In this document: positions 28,597 to 32,083 of the stretch, in pieces
How the letters are laid out: each line of letters opens with the position of its first letter
How positions within the stretch are numbered: position 1 is the stretch's first letter
Assembly (NCBI GenBank): GCA_027575805.1
Contig: JANBPU010000181.1
Location: forward strand, 1-32,083
DNA from: Mycoemilia scoparia
Taxonomy: Eukaryota > Kickxellomycota > Kickxellomycetes > Kickxellales > Kickxellaceae
Length of the DNA stretch: 32,083 nucleotides
Reading direction: 5' to 3'
The notes under the pieces: model-generated
What the model was told of the DNA's origin: nothing
Seen by the model: only the letters and a program-made list of their open reading frames with translations
Databases searched by the model: none
Position numbers and translations under genes: made by a program

Positions 28597-29424
28597 ATGA
28601 AATTCTATCTCGTTGCCGCTCTCACCGCTACCATTCTTACTGTCGCAGTCCTTGCTGCTCCTTCTCCAGCCATCAACGCCGAAAACGACTTCAGTGGCCT
28701 CAATCGCCGTGGAAGCAAGCTTATCGAAGAAAATGGTCTCTTGGGCGGAATAACCGGAAGCCCCAAGGGAATCCTTTGCAGCATCCTCGCCTCACTTGGC
28801 CTTTGCAAGCAACCCAAGCCCGCTGCAAAGAGATCCATTGATCTTGCTAAAAGAAAGAGCGAACTTCTTGAAGAAAATGGTCTCCTTGGCGGCCTGGTCG
28901 GCAGTCCACAGGGTTTCTTGTGTAGCGTTTTGTCCGGTCTCGGTTTGTGCAAGCCCACCAACCTTTCCAAGAGATCTCTAGATGTTGCTGCTATTGTGCC
29001 TCTCGAAAAGCGCGACGAGCTTCTTGAAGAAAATGGCCTTTTGGGTGGTCTTGTTGGTAGTCCTCAAGGTTTCTTGTGCAGTGTGCTGGCCGGTCTTGGT
29101 CTTTGCAAGCCTACCAATGTTTCCAAGAGAACCACCATTATGATTCGCAACGGTAATGGAAACGGCAATGGTAACGGTGTCCAGGCTGACCCTGATGCTC
29201 TTCTTTGCCAGGCTCTTTCAACTGTCGGTCTTTGTGATCCTGCTTCCAGCAACCCTAAAATTAACAAAGATGACCTGATTGCCCAAATGATCATGCACCA
29301 GCTTAAGCAGCAGGGTAACAAGCAAATTGCTTCCGGTGGCCCCGTTAGCAACAATGCTGGACAAAACTCTCATAACAGCAATGTTCAGAATGGTGATAAC
29401 GTCTCTATTCAAGTTAATCACTAA
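28597..29424 (+). CDS. Secreted repeat-peptide precursor B with four C-x8-C loops (275 aa)
   Basis: The signal peptide MKFYLVAALTATILTVAVLAAP is likely cut after about A20-A21. Dibasic sites RR37-38, KR78-79, KR85-86, KR125-126, KR138-139 and KR177-178 divide the rest into modules and spacers. Module 1 is 39-77, followed by spacer SIDLA. Module 2 is 87-124, followed by spacer SLDVAAIVPLE. Module 3 is 140-176. Each module runs LLEENGLLGG(L/I), G-S-P-(Q/K)-G, then a loop C-x8-C (C61-C70, C109-C118, C161-C170). Modules 2 and 3 are nearly identical. After an (NG)5 run comes a fourth, degenerate loop C204-x8-C213 (CQALSTVGLC) without the LLEENG part. The tail is Asn/Gln-rich. The start at 28597 gives the signal peptide; the upstream in-frame ATG at 28420 would bury it and lies just after the TATA box. 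The peptides' function is unknown. Confidence 0.85.
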   Translation: MKFYLVAALTATILTVAVLAAPSPAINAENDFSGLNRRGSKLIEENGLLGGITGSPKGILCSILASLGLCKQPKPAAKRSIDLAKRKSELLEENGLLGGLVGSPQGFLCSVLSGLGLCKPTNLSKRSLDVAAIVPLEKRDELLEENGLLGGLVGSPQGFLCSVLAGLGLCKPTNVSKRTTIMIRNGNGNGNGNGVQADPDALLCQALSTVGLCDPASSNPKINKDDLIAQMIMHQLKQQGNKQIASGGPVSNNAGQNSHNSNVQNGDNVSIQVNH

Positions 29425-29633
29425 ACCTTATTAGCTTGAGCTATCTCATCAATTTTTTTTTATTTTGCTTTAATTTCGATTTACTTTTTTATTTACAAAA
29501 ATTTCTTGGCGGTTTGCATTTAATGATTTATTAATAAATAGGCTTTATATACATATATATCAATTACTTGGATTTTAACACTTTTATATACTTTAATTTT
29601 TAATCATTTCACTCTTAAGTTCTTGCTGTTTCT
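29425..29633. other. 3' region of precursor B
   Basis: AT-rich, with a T-run right after the stop and a polyadenylation-type AATAAA at 29533-29538. Confidence 0.45.
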
Positions 29634-29741
29634 ATATGGGTGATTATTTTTGAAGGGTGAAAGTTTACTAGTAAAACTAGACATCCATTTAGCTGTGATT
29701 GCCCCTATAATCATTCACCCTTCAAAAATTATTGCCCATAT
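29634..29741. mobile_element. Palindromic MITE A, copy 6
   Basis: The left end is ATATGGGTGATTATTTTTGA and the right end, read inverted, is ATATGGGCAATAATTTTTGA. Both continue AGGGTGAA, so about 25 of 28 bases match. The interior has CATTTAGCTGTGATTGCCCC and TATAATCATTC. It is the cleanest pair of inverted ends of the family in the window. Confidence 0.75.
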
Positions 29742-30134
29742 GTCACTTTAGGTATTGTTAAGGCTATTGAGGTTTGAGTTGCTGATTTGATCATGATCGC
29801 CCGATCAGGCATTGGTGACGTATGTGTATTTATAGTTTTAAAGTGTTAACGGCTTGGTTATTAAAATTACGCATGCCTTTATAGATCATAATAACAATTC
29901 AGCTATTGTTTAGTCCCACACTTTTTCTACATTTACTTCAAATACCTTCTCTGATTACATTACATTTCCACAACTATTTCTACCATTTATTAAAGTCAAA
30001 TTATATAAGAATTTTCAAAATAATGGTAATTGCTCTCATAAAACATTCTAATGACGCGTGCATTATCACCATTCCGAATACTAATCAATAATTATTACAC
30101 TGCTATCACTATTTAGTCGGCTATTACTACTACA
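29742..30134. other. Intergenic, 5' side of UMP1
   Basis: AT-rich promoter region. The CT-rich stretch 29913-29990 on the plus strand probably marks the leader. An ORF at 29906 has no family support. Confidence 0.4.
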
Positions 30135-30990
30135 ATGTTTTCTCAGACAAAGACAAGAGACAATGTAACAGTCAAGCCCTCGGCCACTTCATATGGTGCT
30201 CATGATGTAATGCGCAATGGCGGTCCATTCCGTGTAGACCAAATGCTAGTGCCAAGACATGAGCTTGAAGGTAGATTAGAAAACGTAAGTCTCCAATATA
30301 GACAACATCCAAAAACAAATTATTGCTATGTAAAGATTATCAAAATTATTAACGAAATATATTTGTGTGCGTAGTGGGAAGAATCTCAAGAACAGCTTTT
30401 TATGAACACTCAACGTAGAGTTTTTGGACTCCATATGCCATTAAAGAAAATGATGGAGAAAAACATCATAATGAATGTAAGTGTATGGTCATATATCATT
30501 AAACTATAGACAAAAATGGGTTTTCAGGAGTTGTATATAAATTGGCCTGTAGTTGGGCCAACATCTGATGAAGTCTCATTTCTGTCTACACCATATATTT
30601 GAACACTGGAAAAATCTTATCCTATACATAAATATTACCATACTGTTCGGTTTGATAATATGTATTTTTGGAAATGTACTTAATGGTTGTGTCCTTATAA
30701 TGTTTTAATAGGGAGCATTGATTCCTGGCCATTCCGAGAACGCACACTTTAACAGTCAAGTAACGCAATTTCAGATGGATATTTTGAGTGGAGATAATAC
30801 TACCATAGACGTCAAGGATGTGTTTAATGGTAAGCCTGAGTTTTATTTATTTTACAAGTATCTGTTTAATATTGCCTTATATGGGTTATTTTAATTTTTA
30901 ATGACTTTATATTTTATCTTTTGTGTTTGCTTAGATGCTTCTGATGAGCCATATGTTGAAATCCCAACGATTGATAGTCTAAAGAAGTAA
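30135..30990 (+). CDS. UMP1: UMP1/POMP-like proteasome maturation factor (4 exons, 141 aa)
   Basis: Chaperone that guides assembly and maturation of the 20S proteasome and is degraded as its first substrate. Exons: 30135-30284, 30375-30476, 30712-30829, 30935-30990. Introns are 90, 235 and 105 bp, all GT-AG, at phases 0, 0 and 1. Family landmarks: ATSYGAHDVMRNG; HELEGRLENWEESQEQLFMNTQRRVFGLHMPLKKMME, the conserved UMP1 core; and HFNSQVTQFQMDILSGDNTTIDVKDVFND, the conserved C-terminal half with the DIL.G.D.TI...D.F pattern. The length matches POMP (about 141) and yeast Ump1 (148). The second intron is long because it carries an inverted repeat B fragment. It has no linkage to Ddi1 beyond sharing the window, but both serve the proteasome. 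Confidence 0.9.
30530..30605 (-). repeat. Dispersed repeat family B, copy 5, inside a UMP1 intron
   Basis: Read on the minus strand, GTGTAGACAGAAATGAGACTTCA and then TGTTGGCCCAACTACAGGCCAAT follow the order of TATGGTAGGCAGAA...TTGGCCCAACCATCAGCCA in the other copies. It is diverged and short. Confidence 0.45.
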
Positions 30991-31316
30991 TTTTAGTTGT
31001 CTTTTATGATGCATTTGAGTCGATTATCAGGTTTCAAGAGGATACGTGGTATTATAACAAATATTGCATTCGGGTTTCCATACTAAATGCTTAAGCAATT
31101 TCTGTAATTAAAAAGCGCAATTCAACCAGAATTATAAGGAAGGGTTTCTTCTATAAGTGTACCAGAATAATTTTCTAACACCAGCTAAAGATGTATGAGT
31201 TATTATCCAAATTTGCATTGAGGCACGGTAGTGCAATTTGGTACACTTTTGATGGAGAGCCTGCTACAACATATTCATCAAAATTTCCCAAACTCAAATT
31301 AATTGTATATTGTGAA
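30991..31316. other. Intergenic, 3' side of UMP1
   Basis: AT-rich, no gene or RNA gene supported. Confidence 0.4.
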
Positions 31317-31490
31317 ATGATTACCAAACTTCCTGTTACATATCGTGGAAATTTACTAGTGATCAGGTGTGAAATAGGCAGAAATGGATCCTCATATTTT
31401 GTCCCAACCATCAGCCAATCCATATGCAATTCCTGCGGACTTATTTTGTCCAAGACCTTATAAACTTTGGCCATATGGTTTGGGGGTGCC
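31317..31490 (+). repeat. Dispersed repeat family B, copy 6
   Basis: TTTACTAGTGATCAGG, GAAATAGGCAGAAATGGATC, TTTTGTCCCAACCATCAGCC and CTTATTTTGTCCAAGACCTT line up with copies near 505 and 21570. The open frames over this stretch (31175-31492 minus, 31191-31463 plus) are therefore not genes. Confidence 0.55.
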
Positions 31491-32008
31491 ACCGAAAGTT
31501 GTTTCCAGGTACAAAGGGCTTTTCATTGATTAACCCAGATATTGTTTCATCAGGGATCATACTCTTTTATACACAAACTCAAACCATTGGAGAAAAATCC
31601 TTGATAAACATGCAGAAATCTTACATGGTTCACTAGATTTTTTGTCAATATTAACTACTTTTCTATCAAGTATCCAGCACGTTGAAGTAAATGACTTGGC
31701 TGAATTAAGATCCGAGTTCCTATTTATTCCATATCCAGCCCAAACACACAGCTACCTCAAGAATAAAAACCTCATTCTAATTCCATATTATCGTCAAAGA
31801 AATTGATGATATAATTCACAATTTGTAGATTTGTATGTAAAAGATAAAGAGCCTAGAATCAGGAACATCTCACAACCAAGGAAGAACCCTGAATTTAAAT
31901 GGTTAACATGGAAACTTTGGATGAATATAAATTCAATGTCAGATAAAATTTTCTACAGGGAATTATATGCACTTTGAATCTTCACAGAAAGGGTATAAAG
32001 AAAATAAC
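31491..32008. other. Intergenic, right end of the window
   Basis: AT-rich, nothing recognised other than the partial MITE at the very end. Confidence 0.4.
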
Positions 32009-32083
32009 ATATGGGTCATAATTTATGAAGGGTGACTTTTGGTGGCCGCTGATCATAGGGTGATAATCACCACTGATTAGCGG
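32009..32083. mobile_element. Palindromic MITE A, copy 7, cut by the window edge
   Basis: Starts ATATGGGTCATAATTTATGA, continues AGGGTGACTTTTGGTGGCC and GATCATAGGG, in line with the inverted interior of the copy at 18880. The right end lies beyond the window. Confidence 0.6.

Noticed and set aside
31175..31492. Open frames on both strands near 31.2-31.5 kb
   Set aside because: They lie over a copy of dispersed repeat B that is present elsewhere without open frames.

Overview
This is a stretch of a compact, AT-rich eukaryotic nuclear genome, almost certainly fungal. Evidence for this: short spliceosomal introns (mostly 71-111 bp, GTAAGT-type donors, a TACTAAC branch site in one), a fungal-type Cu/Zn superoxide dismutase, an Argonaute, Ddi1, MCM6, a METTL18/Hpm1 methyltransferase and a UMP1/POMP proteasome chaperone. 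Paired genes of the AAA-ATPase-like family (PF09820 type), which is expanded in early-diverging fungi, and Kex2-type repeat precursors suggest an early-diverging lineage such as Zoopagomycota/Kickxellomycotina or Mucoromycota. That placement is an inference and is not proven here.

Layout. 1-1183: repeats (a Tc1/mariner-like MITE, a dispersed repeat 'B', and several copies of a ~105 bp palindromic MITE 'A'). 1184-3925 (+): intronless, slicer-competent Argonaute. 3926-6345: intergenic with repeats. 6346-7968 (+): Ddi1, two exons. 8571-11008 and 11473-14097 (+): tandem paralogous AAA-ATPase-like genes with five and six exons, the second using a GC-AG intron. 14098-15142: gene-free. 15143-18322 (-): MCM6. 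19614-20078 (+): SOD1. 20802-21337 (-): RING-H2 protein whose last zinc ligand is created by splicing. 22222-23948 (-): Hpm1/METTL18-like protein-histidine methyltransferase, four exons. 24670-24942 (-): small unknown basic protein. 25546-26268 (-) and 28597-29424 (+): a divergent pair of secreted precursors carrying repeated peptide modules with a C-x8-C loop, flanked by dibasic sites. 30135-30990 (+): UMP1/POMP, four exons. 30991-32083: repeats again.

Most conserved genes are unlinked housekeeping functions: replication licensing (MCM6), proteasome shuttling and assembly (Ddi1, UMP1), ribosomal protein methylation (Hpm1) and oxidative-stress defence (SOD1). The accessory content is the AAA-ATPase-like tandem pair, the secreted repeat-peptide pair, and the MITE-rich intergenic DNA.

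The best candidate for an undescribed system is the divergent pair of Kex2-processed precursors (25.5-29.4 kb). They encode six C-x8-C loops in total, five of them in near-identical modules, with alternating modules and spacers cut out by KR/RR sites. All exon models were built by eye from reading frame, splice signals and family conservation.
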